From Brevibacillus laterosporus (lineage in GTDB: Bacteria > Bacillota > Bacilli > Brevibacillales > Brevibacillaceae), in NCBI GenBank assembly GCA_007833815.1, contig CP033464.1, positions 554,501 through 618,500 on the forward strand: DNA of 64,000 nucleotides, read 5' to 3'. Under the pieces are notes generated by a model. It saw nothing but the letters and a program-made list of their open reading frames with translations, did no database searches and was not told where the DNA came from. Of the stretch, positions 1 through 9,102 are shown in pieces; positions within the stretch are counted from its first letter, which is position 1; every line of letters starts with the position of its first letter. The position numbers and the translations under genes were made by a program.

Positions 1-139
1 GTGATTTACTTTTGCCAATGATGTGCAATCTTCGTCCGTTCTGCTCTTTCCAAAATTGCCTGTCTACCTGGAAACACGGAGTAATATATGCTAAGACAGA
101 ATGTCCATCTTCTTTTAAATAAAGTACATATTCATGCAT
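1..139 (-). CDS. 5' end of an unidentified gene, cut by the window edge
   Basis: Only the first 46 codons are visible. The reading frame starts at ATG 139 (MHEYVLYLKEDGHSVLAY), nine bases after a good AAAGGGGG ribosome site; an in-frame ATG at 148 touches that site and is less likely. The visible part has no signal peptide and no recognisable motif. It lies downstream of degU and a small membrane protein in the same direction. In Bacillales the comF (ComFA DNA-uptake helicase) genes often follow degSU, so this may be the start of a ComFA-like protein, but that rests on context alone. Confidence 0.5.
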   Translation of the reverse strand, partial: MHEYVLYLKEDGHSVLAYITPCFQVDRQFWKEQNGRRLHIIGKSKS

Positions 140-215
140 AATATCCATCCCCCTTTGTCCTTATTGTTAAAAAAGACAACGGGATAACGCAAGAAAAAAG
201 AGACCAGCCCTTGAC

Positions 216-590
216 TCAGCTAGCCTCCTTTTCAACTGTTCGCAAATCAATTACGACCACTCGTTCTCTCCCTGCTTGTTGTTCTGTTATGGTATCTGGA
301 TGGACCCGGTATAAAATCTCCGTCATCCGTGGCGTATCGTCGGAAGAGCCTTCATCCACAAAACTAATAATAATTGGCTGTCCATATAAACCAGACTGAA
401 ACATCAGGGTGCGTACAGCCTCTTCTACTCTATGCTCTGAATTATGCAAAAGTAGTTGATAATGCGTCATGGTCAAAGGCTCCATAATAGCAGTGGCTCT
501 ACCTGACTCCATCCAGACATAGATCACTTTAAGCAAAAGAGCGGAGCAGCCGTATGCTGCAAGCAACCAGATCATAAAATCAGCTATCAC
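216..590 (-). CDS. Small membrane-anchored protein of unknown function
   Basis: About 124 residues. A strong AAAGGAGG site sits 8 bases before GTG 590, so I choose that start; longer starts lie on or before the ribosome site. The N-terminus is one hydrophobic segment (MIWLLAAYGCSALLLKVIYV), followed by a cytoplasmic or wall-facing domain. The middle contains QPIIISFVDEGSSDDTPRM, which resembles the nucleotide-binding start of a GT-A glycosyltransferase, but the protein is far too short to be a complete enzyme and no DxD metal site is evident. It follows degU by about 100 bases without a visible terminator and may be co-transcribed with it. No function is assigned. Confidence 0.65.
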   Translation of the reverse strand: MIADFMIWLLAAYGCSALLLKVIYVWMESGRATAIMEPLTMTHYQLLLHNSEHRVEEAVRTLMFQSGLYGQPIIISFVDEGSSDDTPRMTEILYRVHPDTITEQQAGRERVVVIDLRTVEKEAS

Positions 591-687
591 GGTCATCCCC
601 TCCTTTAATAAGGTATGCCGCACTGCTTGACTTGGTTGCTTTCTCTGCGCTCATTTTCATAAATTTTGTATGGTCCGTTTAAAAGCC

Positions 688-1395
688 TTACAACTTTACC
701 CAGCCATTCTTAATCGAAATAACCACAGCTTGGGTACGATCTTGTACATTTAGCTTTTGTAAAATACTGCTAACATGATTTTTAACCGTCTTTTCACTAA
801 TGAATAAATATTCACCAATCATTCGATTGCTTTTTCCTTCTGCCATTAATTGCAGTACTTCACGTTCACGGCGTGTCAAAGACTCAATAATACGTGGGTC
901 CATCACCGGTGACTCTTCGAACGTAATGCTACGATCCATTGATTCTTCCTGTTCACTTAAACGACGGAATTCATCAATTAATTTGCCGGTCACTTTCGGA
1001 TGGATATAGGCCCCACCTTGGGCCACCACGCGTACTGCTTCTACCAATTCAGAAGTACCCATATCTTTTAATAAATAACCGGATGCTCCAGAACGCAGCG
1101 TGCGGTAGACATATCCTTCGTCATCATGAATGGACAAAATGATGACCTTTGTTTCTGGGCTAATTTTCACTACTTCTTCTGCAGCCGCAACACCGTTTAC
1201 ATTTGGCATATTAATATCCATCAATAAAACATCTGGTCTATATTCTGCCACTAGCTTGGGAGCCTCCATTCCATCGGAGCCCTCACCCACCACTTTGAAA
1301 CCAGATTCCATATCAAGTATTCTCTTTACGCCTTCACGAAACAATTGATGATCGTCTACTAATACGATTTTAATTTCATCCAACAATTTTTCCAC
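688..1395 (-). CDS. degU: Two-component response regulator DegU
   Basis: 235 residues, close to B. subtilis DegU (229). The N-terminal receiver domain has the acidic pair D14/D15 and the phosphoacceptor Asp60 in [10 protein letters not shown]; the C-terminal LuxR-type helix-turn-helix runs from about residue 170 ([18 protein letters not shown]). Starts at GTG with GGGAGG nine bases upstream. It lies 14 bases after degS, so the pair is one unit. In Bacillus, DegU phosphorylated by DegS controls extracellular enzymes, competence and motility; here both secreted proteases and flagellar genes occur in the same window, though control of them is not shown by the sequence. Confidence 0.95.
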   Translation of the reverse strand: MEKLLDEIKIVLVDDHQLFREGVKRILDMESGFKVVGEGSDGMEAPKLVAEYRPDVLLMDINMPNVNGVAAAEEVVKISPETKVIILSIHDDEGYVYRTLRSGASGYLLKDMGTSELVEAVRVVAQGGAYIHPKVTGKLIDEFRRLSEQEESMDRSITFEESPVMDPRIIESLTRREREVLQLMAEGKSNRMIGEYLFISEKTVKNHVSSILQKLNVQDRTQAVVISIKNGWVKL

Positions 1396-1409
1396 CGTAA
1401 TTAACCTCC

Positions 1410-2579
1410 CTATTTGCCGGTACTTTTGGATACTGACGTAGGCTGTAGCGGTATTTGAAACACCACTTTAGTCCCTTCAAGGTTATTGGACGTAATGCCG
1501 ATTCTGCCATTCAGTAATTGGCATCGTTCTTTCATTCCCATTATTCCGAACGATTGACCTTTTTTACTGACTTCACTCACATTAAATCCAATTCCATCAT
1601 CTTTTACGACAATAAACATGTTTTCCAGCTGAAACTCAACTTTTATTTGAACAAAATTAGCTTTCGCATGCTTGTACACATTGTTTAGGCATTCCTGAAC
1701 CAAGCGGAAAGCTGCCGCCTTAAATGAACTTTCCAACTTGTGTTCTTTGCCAAAAACTATTAGGTCAATATGTAATTTACTACGATCCTCAAAGGTTTGT
1801 ATATACTTTTGCAAAGTTGGAATGAGTCCTAAGTCGTCTAAAGCCATTGGCCTCAAGTCAAAAATGATTTTTCTAACATCTGCTAAACTCATTCTTACAA
1901 TCTCTTTTAAGCTAATTAACTCCTGTTGAGCATCCTGCATCGCTTCATTTTTCAACATCTTTTCTACGATTTCTGTACGCAATACTACATTAGCCATGGA
2001 TTGTGCAGGTCCATCATGGATTTCCCGGGCTACCCGTTTACGTTCCTCCTCCTGGGCTTGAATAATTTTCAATCCCATAAGTTGGTGCTGCTTGGCAGAC
2101 TCCAGAGCTTCCTCCACTTTGGACAAATCCCCTGCTAAAAAGCTGTGAACCACGCTGATCTGACTTAATAACCCTTCTGCTCTAGTAATTGTCTCTAGAA
2201 TATTCCGCAGACGAAGCTCTAGTTCATCACGGCGTTTCTTTAAATTGTTTTCTCGCTCACGCATCAAGGATAGCTCTATTTGAATATTATGCGCCTCTTC
2301 ATAAGCTGCGCGAATATCTGTTTCAGTAAAGCTTTGAAAATTGCGGCTTACTTGCACCAATCTCGACCTTGATCGACGGGACTGTAACTCTAAATTATCA
2401 ACATTCTGGATCACTTCTGTTAATACTTGCCGAATTTCAACAATCTCTTTCTTGATTGCATTACTCTCAGAACGGGCACTTTCTGCAATTTGAAATATTT
2501 GTTCTTTGCTCATTTCAACCGTTCGAATCGTTTTTTTTATGACCCCATCTAGAAGGCTGATATCAATGCCTTTATCCAT
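1410..2579 (-). CDS. degS: Two-component sensor histidine kinase DegS
   Basis: 389 residues, no membrane segment, so a cytoplasmic sensor. A long N-terminal coiled-coil sensing region (about 20-170) precedes the HisKA_3 dimerisation domain with phospho-His188 in [16 protein letters not shown], and a HATPase_c domain with N, G1 and G2 boxes ([34 protein letters not shown]). It phosphorylates DegU. The ATG has AAGGGGG about 8 bases upstream, overlapping the end of the upstream deacetylase gene (gap 11 bases), which suggests co-transcription and possibly translational coupling with it. Confidence 0.95.
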   Translation of the reverse strand: MDKGIDISLLDGVIKKTIRTVEMSKEQIFQIAESARSESNAIKKEIVEIRQVLTEVIQNVDNLELQSRRSRSRLVQVSRNFQSFTETDIRAAYEEAHNIQIELSLMRERENNLKKRRDELELRLRNILETITRAEGLLSQISVVHSFLAGDLSKVEEALESAKQHQLMGLKIIQAQEEERKRVAREIHDGPAQSMANVVLRTEIVEKMLKNEAMQDAQQELISLKEIVRMSLADVRKIIFDLRPMALDDLGLIPTLQKYIQTFEDRSKLHIDLIVFGKEHKLESSFKAAAFRLVQECLNNVYKHAKANFVQIKVEFQLENMFIVVKDDGIGFNVSEVSKKGQSFGIMGMKERCQLLNGRIGITSNNLEGTKVVFQIPLQPTSVSKSTGK

Positions 2580-2590
2580 GGGTTTCCCCC

Positions 2591-3601
2591 TTATTTTTCC
2601 GTTTTCACTTTCGTAAATAGTTCGAGGAGCTGGGGTGCACCTACCTTGCGCAGTCCTACATCAAATCTTGGAATAGAATATGGATTTTCATTTGGCTTCA
2701 CAACGTCTCTCCTAGATGTAAAGACATATTGATATCCTGCTTCTTTTACCGAATCAATAACAACGTTACTTGTATAGCCATGGGGTAGAGAAAGAGATTC
2801 TATTGGCTGTTTCACAAGTTGTTCCAAGCCTACCTTCGACATCTTAAAATCAACAAATAAACGGTCTCGGTACTCTTCCTCATTCTCTGCTCGCTGAAAT
2901 TCTTCCAGGTATACAGGCTCCGTTCCCGCCTTCTGTACTCCCCACTCATTCGTCTCTTTATGTTCATGTAAACTGAATGTGTGCGAACCGATATCCACTA
3001 AGCCGGAAGCCAGCATTTCCTCAACTTGTTGGTAAGTAAGAGGAACGGTCATATTTTCTCGCTTTCGATCGAGGGTATCCCGCAATCTTCCTGCAATCAC
3101 AAAGGCTGCAGACGGGTAACCATATTGGGAAAGCAACGGATACGCTTCTGTGTAATAACTTTCATAGCCGTCATCAAACGTAAGTAAAACAGCATTCTCC
3201 TTGGCTGTCACACCTGTTTGCATAAAAGCAAAAAATTCACTCAGGCTGATGGGATGAAGGTTATGTTCCTTCATAAACTGTAGATGCTCACCAAACTGCT
3301 CTGGTTTAATCACAAACGGCTTATCACTATCACGATTAATATGATGGTAATTTAAGACTACAACCTTGTCTTTGTACCATCTCTCATTTGATAGCGTTTC
3401 CTTTTGTTTAGCATCTCTAGAGGTCGTTTGCTCCACGTCTGACTTTCTACGCTCTATAGACTGAGACGTATCATCCCCCGTCTTTTGTTGCACATAATCC
3501 ATTATTTCTACTCCGACACTCTCTGGTCTAAACCAATACACGAGGGTAGAAAACAGAAGGAGAAGAAAGAAAAAGACGAGAAAGAAAGGTTTTTTCTTCA
3601 T
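2591..3601 (-). CDS. Membrane-anchored polysaccharide deacetylase (NodB family)
   Basis: 336 residues from ATG 3601, after an AAAGGAA site; the longer frame upstream has no ribosome site. The N-terminus is a lysine start plus one hydrophobic segment (FFLVFFFLLLLFSTLVYWF), either an anchor or a signal peptide. The NodB domain shows motif 1 TFDDGYESYY (metal and base Asp), motif 2 GSHTFSLHEH, and motif 3 SLPHGYTSN in the second half. The family removes N-acetyl groups from peptidoglycan or other surface polysaccharide, outside the membrane. It directly precedes degS, an arrangement unlike B. subtilis. The substrate cannot be told from sequence. Confidence 0.85.
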   Translation of the reverse strand: MKKKPFFLVFFFLLLLFSTLVYWFRPESVGVEIMDYVQQKTGDDTSQSIERRKSDVEQTTSRDAKQKETLSNERWYKDKVVVLNYHHINRDSDKPFVIKPEQFGEHLQFMKEHNLHPISLSEFFAFMQTGVTAKENAVLLTFDDGYESYYTEAYPLLSQYGYPSAAFVIAGRLRDTLDRKRENMTVPLTYQQVEEMLASGLVDIGSHTFSLHEHKETNEWGVQKAGTEPVYLEEFQRAENEEEYRDRLFVDFKMSKVGLEQLVKQPIESLSLPHGYTSNVVIDSVKEAGYQYVFTSRRDVVKPNENPYSIPRFDVGLRKVGAPQLLELFTKVKTEK

Positions 3602-3718
3602 GATGCCACATGTTCCTTTCGACCTTATTATAGTGCTTTTCGACAAAGATTTACAGAATCCTCTATGAAGTCTAACCCATTGAAGTTGTAATTGCCTAGC
3701 TTTTTTTGCTATTCTCAT

Positions 3719-3754
3719 AAGAAAAAAGAAGCCTAGGAAAATCCCAGGCTTCTT
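3719..3754 (-). terminator. Rho-independent terminator of metK
   Basis: Inverted repeat AGAAGCCT/AGGCTTCT about 10 bases past the metK stop, followed on the minus strand by a T-rich run. It separates metK from the deacetylase-degS-degU unit. Confidence 0.8.
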
Positions 3755-3762
3755 TCTATTTT

Positions 3763-4968
3763 TTACAGGTTAGCAGCGTCTTTTTTCAGATCCTTTGCTT
3801 TATCTGTACGCTCCCATGGTACATTCAGATCATTACGACCGAAGTGACCATATGCTGCGGTTTGTTTGTAGATCGGACGACGTAGGTCTAATTGCTTAAT
3901 GATACCTGCTGGGCGTAGATCAAAATTCTTGCGGATCAGCGCTACCAAATCGGATTCAGCAATTTTTCCTGTTCCAAATGTATTTACAGCGATAGATACC
4001 GGTTGAGCTACCCCAATAGCATAAGCTACTTGTACCTCACAATGTTCAGCAAGACCTGCTGCTACAATGTTTTTCGCAACATAGCGGGCTGCATAAGCAC
4101 CAGAACGGTCTACTTTTGTAGGATCCTTACCGGAGAATGCACCACCACCATGACGAGCATAACCGCCATACGTATCTACGATGATTTTACGACCAGTTAG
4201 ACCAGCATCCCCTTGAGGACCACCGATTACAAAACGGCCAGTTGGGTTAATAAAGTATTTCGTTTGATCGTCTAATAGATTTGCTGGAACGATCCGCTTG
4301 ATTACCTGCTCCATCAGATCTTTTTTAATCTGATCCAATTCTACTTCTGGAGCGTGTTGTGTAGAAATAACAATGGTGTCAATGCGAACTGGCTTATCAC
4401 CATCATATTCAACTGTTACTTGAGTTTTACCATCTGGACGAAGGTATTTAAGCGAACCATCTTTACGAACTTCTGTCAGACGACGTGCCAATTGGTGAGC
4501 CATACTGATTGGAAGAGGCATTAATTCTGGTGTTTCGTTGCAAGCATAACCAAACATCAGACCTTGGTCACCTGCACCGATTGCTTCGATTTCTTCATCT
4601 GTCATGCTACCTTCACGAGCTTCCAACGCTTGGTCAACACCTAGCGCGATATCTGCGGATTGCTCGCCGATTGCAGTAATAACACCGCATGTATCTGCGT
4701 CAAAACCATATTTTGCACGATCATAACCAATCTCACGAATCGTTTCTCTTACTAGCTTTTGAATATCTACATATGTAGAAGTTGTGATTTCCCCTGCCAC
4801 TAGCACTAGACCAGTGGTAACAGATGTCTCGCATGCTACACGAGCATTCGCATCTTTAGACAAGATCGCGTCAAGAATAGAATCAGAGACTTGGTCACAA
4901 ATCTTATCTGGATGTCCTTCTGTAACGGACTCAGATGTAAACAAGCGACGCCCTTTTTGCAATTCCAT
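3763..4968 (-). CDS. metK: S-adenosylmethionine synthetase
   Basis: 401 residues, full family length. Makes S-adenosylmethionine from methionine and ATP in the cytoplasm. Signatures are present: [16 protein letters not shown] at the N-terminus, the hexapeptide GAGDQG, and [16 protein letters not shown] near residue 270. ATG preceded by AAGGAGG. It is a single-gene unit with its own promoter, SAM-I riboswitch and terminator upstream, so it should be shut off at high SAM. Confidence 0.98.
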   Translation of the reverse strand: MELQKGRRLFTSESVTEGHPDKICDQVSDSILDAILSKDANARVACETSVTTGLVLVAGEITTSTYVDIQKLVRETIREIGYDRAKYGFDADTCGVITAIGEQSADIALGVDQALEAREGSMTDEEIEAIGAGDQGLMFGYACNETPELMPLPISMAHQLARRLTEVRKDGSLKYLRPDGKTQVTVEYDGDKPVRIDTIVISTQHAPEVELDQIKKDLMEQVIKRIVPANLLDDQTKYFINPTGRFVIGGPQGDAGLTGRKIIVDTYGGYARHGGGAFSGKDPTKVDRSGAYAARYVAKNIVAAGLAEHCEVQVAYAIGVAQPVSIAVNTFGTGKIAESDLVALIRKNFDLRPAGIIKQLDLRRPIYKQTAAYGHFGRNDLNVPWERTDKAKDLKKDAANL

Positions 4969-5037
4969 ACTTTTACCTCCTTAAACTGGAAACATGATAT
5001 ATAATATGTTTGCCGAGCCAGGTTTCCATCACGACAA

Positions 5038-5072
5038 AAAGAAAAACCTTTCCCATTGCTGAGGAAAAGGTT
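5038..5072 (-). terminator. Riboswitch expression-platform terminator of metK leader
   Basis: Stem AACCTTTTCC/GGGAAAGGTT followed by TTTCTTTTT on the minus strand, placed between the SAM aptamer and the metK ribosome site. Expected to form when SAM is bound. Confidence 0.85.
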
Positions 5073-5096
5073 GCTTTTCTAATGCGTTCCCTAACC

Positions 5097-5217
5097 CTCT
5101 TATCGGCCAGAGTAAGATTAACTATTTGAATAGTTATCCTTCCTCTGCTGGTTAGCACCGCTCAAAACGGTTGCCGGGCTTCATAGGGCCAGTCCCTCCG
5201 CCTACTCTGGATAAGAG
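5097..5217 (-). promoter_or_regulatory. SAM-I (S-box) riboswitch aptamer
   Basis: Minus strand, directly upstream of metK. The P1 strands CTCTTATC (5217 side) and GATAAGAG (5097 side) pair. The conserved core is present: GGACTGGCCC, ATGAAGCCCGGCAACC (plus-strand positions about 5169-5197) and GGTGCTAACCAGCAG. An intrinsic terminator follows. Together this is a standard transcription-terminating SAM riboswitch. Confidence 0.95.
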
Positions 5218-5234
5218 TAATATCCATGATGTAT

Positions 5235-5263
5235 AGAATAATCTTTTTTTAGAAGGGTGTCAA
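5235..5263 (-). promoter_or_regulatory. SigA-type promoter of the metK leader
   Basis: Minus strand TTGACA (5263-5258), 17-base spacer, TATTCT (5240-5235). Transcription would begin about 10 bases before the riboswitch P1 stem. Confidence 0.7.
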
Positions 5264-5290
5264 TGTACTTTTTAAAAAATATCTGATTTT

Positions 5291-7846
5291 TTACAATTGG
5301 AATGATTTAGCAAATACAGTAACCATTTCTCCTCGTTTTACAGGATGTTCCGGTTTAAAGCTCCCATCCTGATAACCATGTAACCAGCCATAGCGAGAAA
5401 GGGTTTCTATAGCAGCCACAGCCCAATGTGAATTAGGAACATCACGATAGGAAACACTTGACGATTTTGACACGTTTATTTTCTTAGCACGTGCAATCAT
5501 CAAAGCCATTTCTGCTCGATTAACCGAACGATCCGGTTCAATTTTTCCATTGTATCCGTTCATAATCCCCAACTGGGAAGCCTGTAAAAGACTCTCATAA
5601 GCCCAATGCTTTTTGTTTAAATCCTTATAGGTATTAGTGCCTACACGCCCGGTGTGCATATTTTTGGCTTTCATCGAGCGCAGGAGCATGTCTGCAAACT
5701 CAGCTCTTGTCATATTAGCATCTGGTCGAAAACTGTACGTATAGGGTATCGTAATCACGCCCCGTTGAGTTAAACGCCCAATATCATTTTTAGCCCAATG
5801 CCCTTGTATGTCACGAAAGCCTCCATACATCTCCTGACGAGCTATCGTAAATCGATACGCATCATAGCGGAATGGCGTAGTGCTGGTCAGCTTCAGATAA
5901 TAAGTACCTGCAGCTAATTTGCGTTCAAAGACAATGCTGTTATCTTGTCCAGAAACATTCTCCGCTTGAATAGCATATTTCATATCGCGACTATCAAAAA
6001 TACTCATCATTATCTTTGTCTGTGGAGGTACGTATGGCGCTCGAATCGTAACATATGTTTCTTTCGCTATCGAGAATGTGAACCAGTCATTATCCGCTTC
6101 TGAAGAGATAGTCCCCGTAATCAGATTATTGTCGCCTAATTTTGTAGCTAAACGATACGTGTCGTTTGGCTCATTGGGGTCTTTTCGTTCCGGCATGTAA
6201 TTTAGCTGAAAAAAGTATTCTCCGCTCACGGCGGCAGGATAGCTGTTCTGAATTTGGAACAAATAACGCCCCGGTGTTACATTCATCTCTAAGCTTTCTA
6301 AAGGGTCTGTCGCTGAGCTGTTATCAAGAAAAATTCCTCCAGATGTCTTATCGAGTTCTTTACGCACCCTAATTTGTGGATCTAATCGTAACGTATCTGT
6401 ATCCACTCGCAAATAAAGCTTGCCTGGATCGCGCACAAAATAAGAATACCAATCAACATCCTGTGCCGTATGAAAGTTCCCCTTGATCTCAATATTATTA
6501 CCTGCAGGCAAAGGACGAACTTGATCAATACTATTATTTGGCTCATATCGATCAGGTGCAATGGAAAAACGATTCGTAATTGTGTAACGTATGGTACTGG
6601 ATATCCCAGACCGTTGCAGATGGATGTGAACTTTCCCCGGTTTAACAGGAATTGTTGCAGTTGCTTTATTTCCAAGGTAGTACGTATCCTGTGGCTTCCC
6701 ATCCTGATAAACGCTGGCCGCCAATGGAGCTGAGTTCCCAACCGATACCTCTGCATGTAATTCCAAAGTTCCCTCATATGGAATATCTGTATAAAACCAA
6801 TCGCTTTTATCTTTCTCACTCAATGAACCGCGTATTTGACTTTCCATGGGAAAAGCTGCGGCTGTCTGCTGTGAGTTGTTCGGTTCATTTATGTCATCAG
6901 GCAATGTACTCATTACTGCCTTTTGAATATTTAACAGTCCATATCCTGTCCGTTTATCCCATCTAGTTCCATTTAATTTAGTCGCCGAATGATATAGAAG
7001 CTGTCGTACTTCTAACGGATTCATAGTAGGGTTCTTCGCAAGAATTAGCGCTGCCGCACCGGCTACCTGAGGAGCGGCTGCAGAAGTACCCTTCATTGGA
7101 TCATACCCGCCACCTCTAGCTGTGGTGTACACATTGACACCAGGAGCCACTAAATTAATTTCTGGCCCAAAATTAGAACGACTATGGATGGTATTAGAAC
7201 CAGTAACAGCACCAACAGCTATCACGGTTGGAAAAGCAGCAGGATAGTTCACACGGCTACCTTCATTTCCAGTGGCCGCTACGACAACTACGCCTCGGTC
7301 TTCCGCAAAATCTACCGCATCTTCAAGAGCCTTGGAATAATACAATGTGCTGGCTGACATCAGAATAATTTTACTTCCTTCATTAACTGCTCGTCTTATC
7401 CCTGCTGCTAACCGGTCAGAAGATGAGAACCCCTTTTTATCTAACACCTTGATAGGCAAAATCTTAGCATTCCACAATACCCCCGTTACTCCTGTGGCAT
7501 TGTTTCCTTTAGCTCCTAATATCCCTATCACATTCGTTCCGTGCCCGTTTAGATCAGACGCACTTTCCCCTTGTACCAAATTGATAGTAGGCAACAGGTT
7601 GTCCTTTAAATCTGGATGGGAGGAATCTACTCCCGAATCAAGTACGGCGATCTTAATAGCTGTATTGCTGTTGACGATCTTCCAAGCTTCAATCGCTCTA
7701 ATTTGTGATAGATGGAGCTGTTTTGAAAAATAAGGATCATTCGGGTTAGTAGCTGCTGCCCACGCTGTTGCCTCACCAACCGTAAGAGTGATTACAGCAA
7801 TAACCGCCGGAATTATCATTCTTTTTTTCAAGTGTGAATATAGCAT
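5291..7846 (-). CDS. Secreted subtilisin-like serine protease with PPC domains and three SLH modules
   Basis: 851 residues. Signal peptide 1-31 ending AWAAA. Peptidase S8 catalytic domain about 40-310 with Asp70 (AVLDSGVDSSHPDL), His102 (LNGHGTNV), oxyanion Asn193 and Ser254 (GTSAAAPQVAG). Three bacterial pre-peptidase C-terminal (PPC) beta domains follow, each opening with a DxxEPNN/D-type motif. The C-terminus has three S-layer homology modules (FRDIQGHWAK, YKDLNKKHWA, YRDVPNSHWA), which anchor proteins to pyruvylated secondary wall polymer. No I9 propeptide is obvious. It is therefore likely displayed on the cell wall or S-layer. It has its own promoter and sits beside the SLAP genes, which fits a role in surface-layer turnover; that role is inferred. 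Confidence 0.92.
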   Translation of the reverse strand: MLYSHLKKRMIIPAVIAVITLTVGEATAWAAATNPNDPYFSKQLHLSQIRAIEAWKIVNSNTAIKIAVLDSGVDSSHPDLKDNLLPTINLVQGESASDLNGHGTNVIGILGAKGNNATGVTGVLWNAKILPIKVLDKKGFSSSDRLAAGIRRAVNEGSKIILMSASTLYYSKALEDAVDFAEDRGVVVVAATGNEGSRVNYPAAFPTVIAVGAVTGSNTIHSRSNFGPEINLVAPGVNVYTTARGGGYDPMKGTSAAAPQVAGAAALILAKNPTMNPLEVRQLLYHSATKLNGTRWDKRTGYGLLNIQKAVMSTLPDDINEPNNSQQTAAAFPMESQIRGSLSEKDKSDWFYTDIPYEGTLELHAEVSVGNSAPLAASVYQDGKPQDTYYLGNKATATIPVKPGKVHIHLQRSGISSTIRYTITNRFSIAPDRYEPNNSIDQVRPLPAGNNIEIKGNFHTAQDVDWYSYFVRDPGKLYLRVDTDTLRLDPQIRVRKELDKTSGGIFLDNSSATDPLESLEMNVTPGRYLFQIQNSYPAAVSGEYFFQLNYMPERKDPNEPNDTYRLATKLGDNNLITGTISSEADNDWFTFSIAKETYVTIRAPYVPPQTKIMMSIFDSRDMKYAIQAENVSGQDNSIVFERKLAAGTYYLKLTSTTPFRYDAYRFTIARQEMYGGFRDIQGHWAKNDIGRLTQRGVITIPYTYSFRPDANMTRAEFADMLLRSMKAKNMHTGRVGTNTYKDLNKKHWAYESLLQASQLGIMNGYNGKIEPDRSVNRAEMALMIARAKKINVSKSSSVSYRDVPNSHWAVAAIETLSRYGWLHGYQDGSFKPEHPVKRGEMVTVFAKSFQL

Positions 7847-7887
7847 ATGTTACCCTTTCCCCCTTCTCCTCTAGAGAGGTAATCAGG

Positions 7888-7909
7888 AAAGATTAGCGTC
7901 TTAATCTTT
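7888..7909 (-). repeat. Inverted repeat in the SLH protease leader
   Basis: Perfect 8-base arms AAAGATTA/TAATCTTT with a 6-base loop, just downstream of the candidate promoter and upstream of the ribosome site. It could be an operator or a leader hairpin. Confidence 0.5.
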
Positions 7910-7919
7910 CTATTATTCA

Positions 7920-7948
7920 TTTATATAGCATAGTACAGCCCTGCTCAA
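7920..7948 (-). promoter_or_regulatory. Candidate SigA promoter of the SLH protease gene
   Basis: Minus strand TTGAGC (7948-7943), 17-base spacer, TATAAA (7925-7920), about 75 bases before the start codon. An inverted repeat at 7888-7909 lies between it and the ribosome site. Confidence 0.5.
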
Positions 7949-7997
7949 GAGACAACTATTTCCTTCGCCTAAATAATTCCAAAGCATCGTATACAAA

Positions 7998-8022
7998 GAC
8001 CCCTCTCATATCGAAAGGGGTC
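7998..8022 (-). terminator. Terminator after the SLAP gene cluster
   Basis: Inverted repeat GACCCCT/AGGGGTC, 10 bases past the stop of the last SLAP gene, followed on the minus strand by a short T run (TTTGT). Modest strength. Confidence 0.6.
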
Positions 8023-8032
8023 ACAGAAAGGA

Positions 8033-9037
8033 TTACTGGATGAATCCCTTGTTATTTTCATGTAAATCTAACTTTTGAGCTTTTACATCTTTATCCTGCT
8101 TTGCGTCCGGTACATAAGCCTTACATTTAGACAAGTCTAGCTCTTTGCCTTCCAGAGAACTTGCTGGGATATAGAAACCCCATACACGTTGAGTTTTAGG
8201 CTTAACATAAAGACTATGCAAACCAAAATGCATACGCGCAATGTCTCTGCCAATCTCATCACGGATATAGACAGGAACTTCCGTGAATTCCACACGTTTA
8301 TCCAAACCGTTCATGAAGGCAACAATCACTTTTAAGCCACCATCCTGAACCTGAACTAAATCAATAGCTGTCAACTCTACTTGACCATCTTGAATCGGGA
8401 AGAGATCTTTCACCTTTTGCATGTAAGTCTCTTCTTCTTCATCAGTCAAGCCATTGTGCTTCTCTACTAGCTTTTCTTCCATTTGATATTGGTCTAATTG
8501 TTCTTTATCATAGACCATAAATAATTGCGTATCATCTTCAGGCATGAACAAGAAGTCATCCCATTCAAAGATGAATTCGCATGGACTTGCAGACATATCC
8601 TGCAAACCACCCATTGTCAGCATCTCAAAGGATTTGCGTGCTACTACTTTACCTTCAGAGGTGACCAGAGCAAGTGGTAGTTTATTTAACATAATATCTT
8701 GATGCGTAGCATTACGGACAAATGTCATTACCAAGAATCCTGTATTTAACACATTAGTAAAGAACGGAAAAATTCCTACCTCATCGCGGACAACCGGTGG
8801 CAACTCATCATGAATAAATTGCAACAACTCAACGTCCATCTCTTCCAAACTCTTGGAACCCAAACTATTCAAGTTTAGAAACAATTCCTTGGAAGGGATG
8901 CGGTTAGATGATTGCTCTGGCTGCTCAATACCAGATACACCTAGGTAAAATTCCTTTTGTAGAAACTCATGAATATCATCACGGGCTTGTTCCAATCCTT
9001 GTTTAGAACCAAACCAATTCTCTAAATGCCAACTCAT
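8033..9037 (-). CDS. SLAP-domain protein 3 (accessory-Sec S-layer assembly type)
   Basis: 334 residues from ATG 9037, with GGAGG at the right distance; the longer frame upstream runs through an intergenic hairpin. No signal peptide, so cytoplasmic. Two SLAP repeats are seen: one around VGIFPFFTNVLNTGFLVMTF and one starting DGQVELTAIDLVQVQDGG, each ending in an aromatic PW/VW-containing strand. The family (duplicated SLAP domain) includes SlaP-type proteins that help SecA2 secrete S-layer proteins in Bacillus anthracis. It is the most diverged of three consecutive paralogs here. No secA2 is in the window. Confidence 0.75.
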   Translation of the reverse strand: MSWHLENWFGSKQGLEQARDDIHEFLQKEFYLGVSGIEQPEQSSNRIPSKELFLNLNSLGSKSLEEMDVELLQFIHDELPPVVRDEVGIFPFFTNVLNTGFLVMTFVRNATHQDIMLNKLPLALVTSEGKVVARKSFEMLTMGGLQDMSASPCEFIFEWDDFLFMPEDDTQLFMVYDKEQLDQYQMEEKLVEKHNGLTDEEEETYMQKVKDLFPIQDGQVELTAIDLVQVQDGGLKVIVAFMNGLDKRVEFTEVPVYIRDEIGRDIARMHFGLHSLYVKPKTQRVWGFYIPASSLEGKELDLSKCKAYVPDAKQDKDVKAQKLDLHENNKGFIQ

Positions 9038-9059
9038 TCTATAACCTCCTGTGCATAAG

Positions 9060-9090
9060 GCAAGGCGACAGCCATCAGCAGTCACCTTGC
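9060..9090 (-). repeat. Intercistronic stem-loop between SLAP genes 2 and 3
   Basis: On the minus strand GCAAGGTGAC pairs with GTCGCCTTGC (10 pairs, one G-U) around an 11-base loop, 23 bases before the start codon of SLAP gene 3. No T run follows, so it is more likely an mRNA-processing, stability or attenuation element than a full terminator. Confidence 0.6.
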
Positions 9091-9102
9091 ACGCTTTTCT
9101 CT

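Noticed and set aside
4973-5158. 61-residue minus-strand reading frame upstream of metK
   Set aside because: It lies across the SAM riboswitch and its terminator and has no ribosome site; the RNA element explains the sequence.
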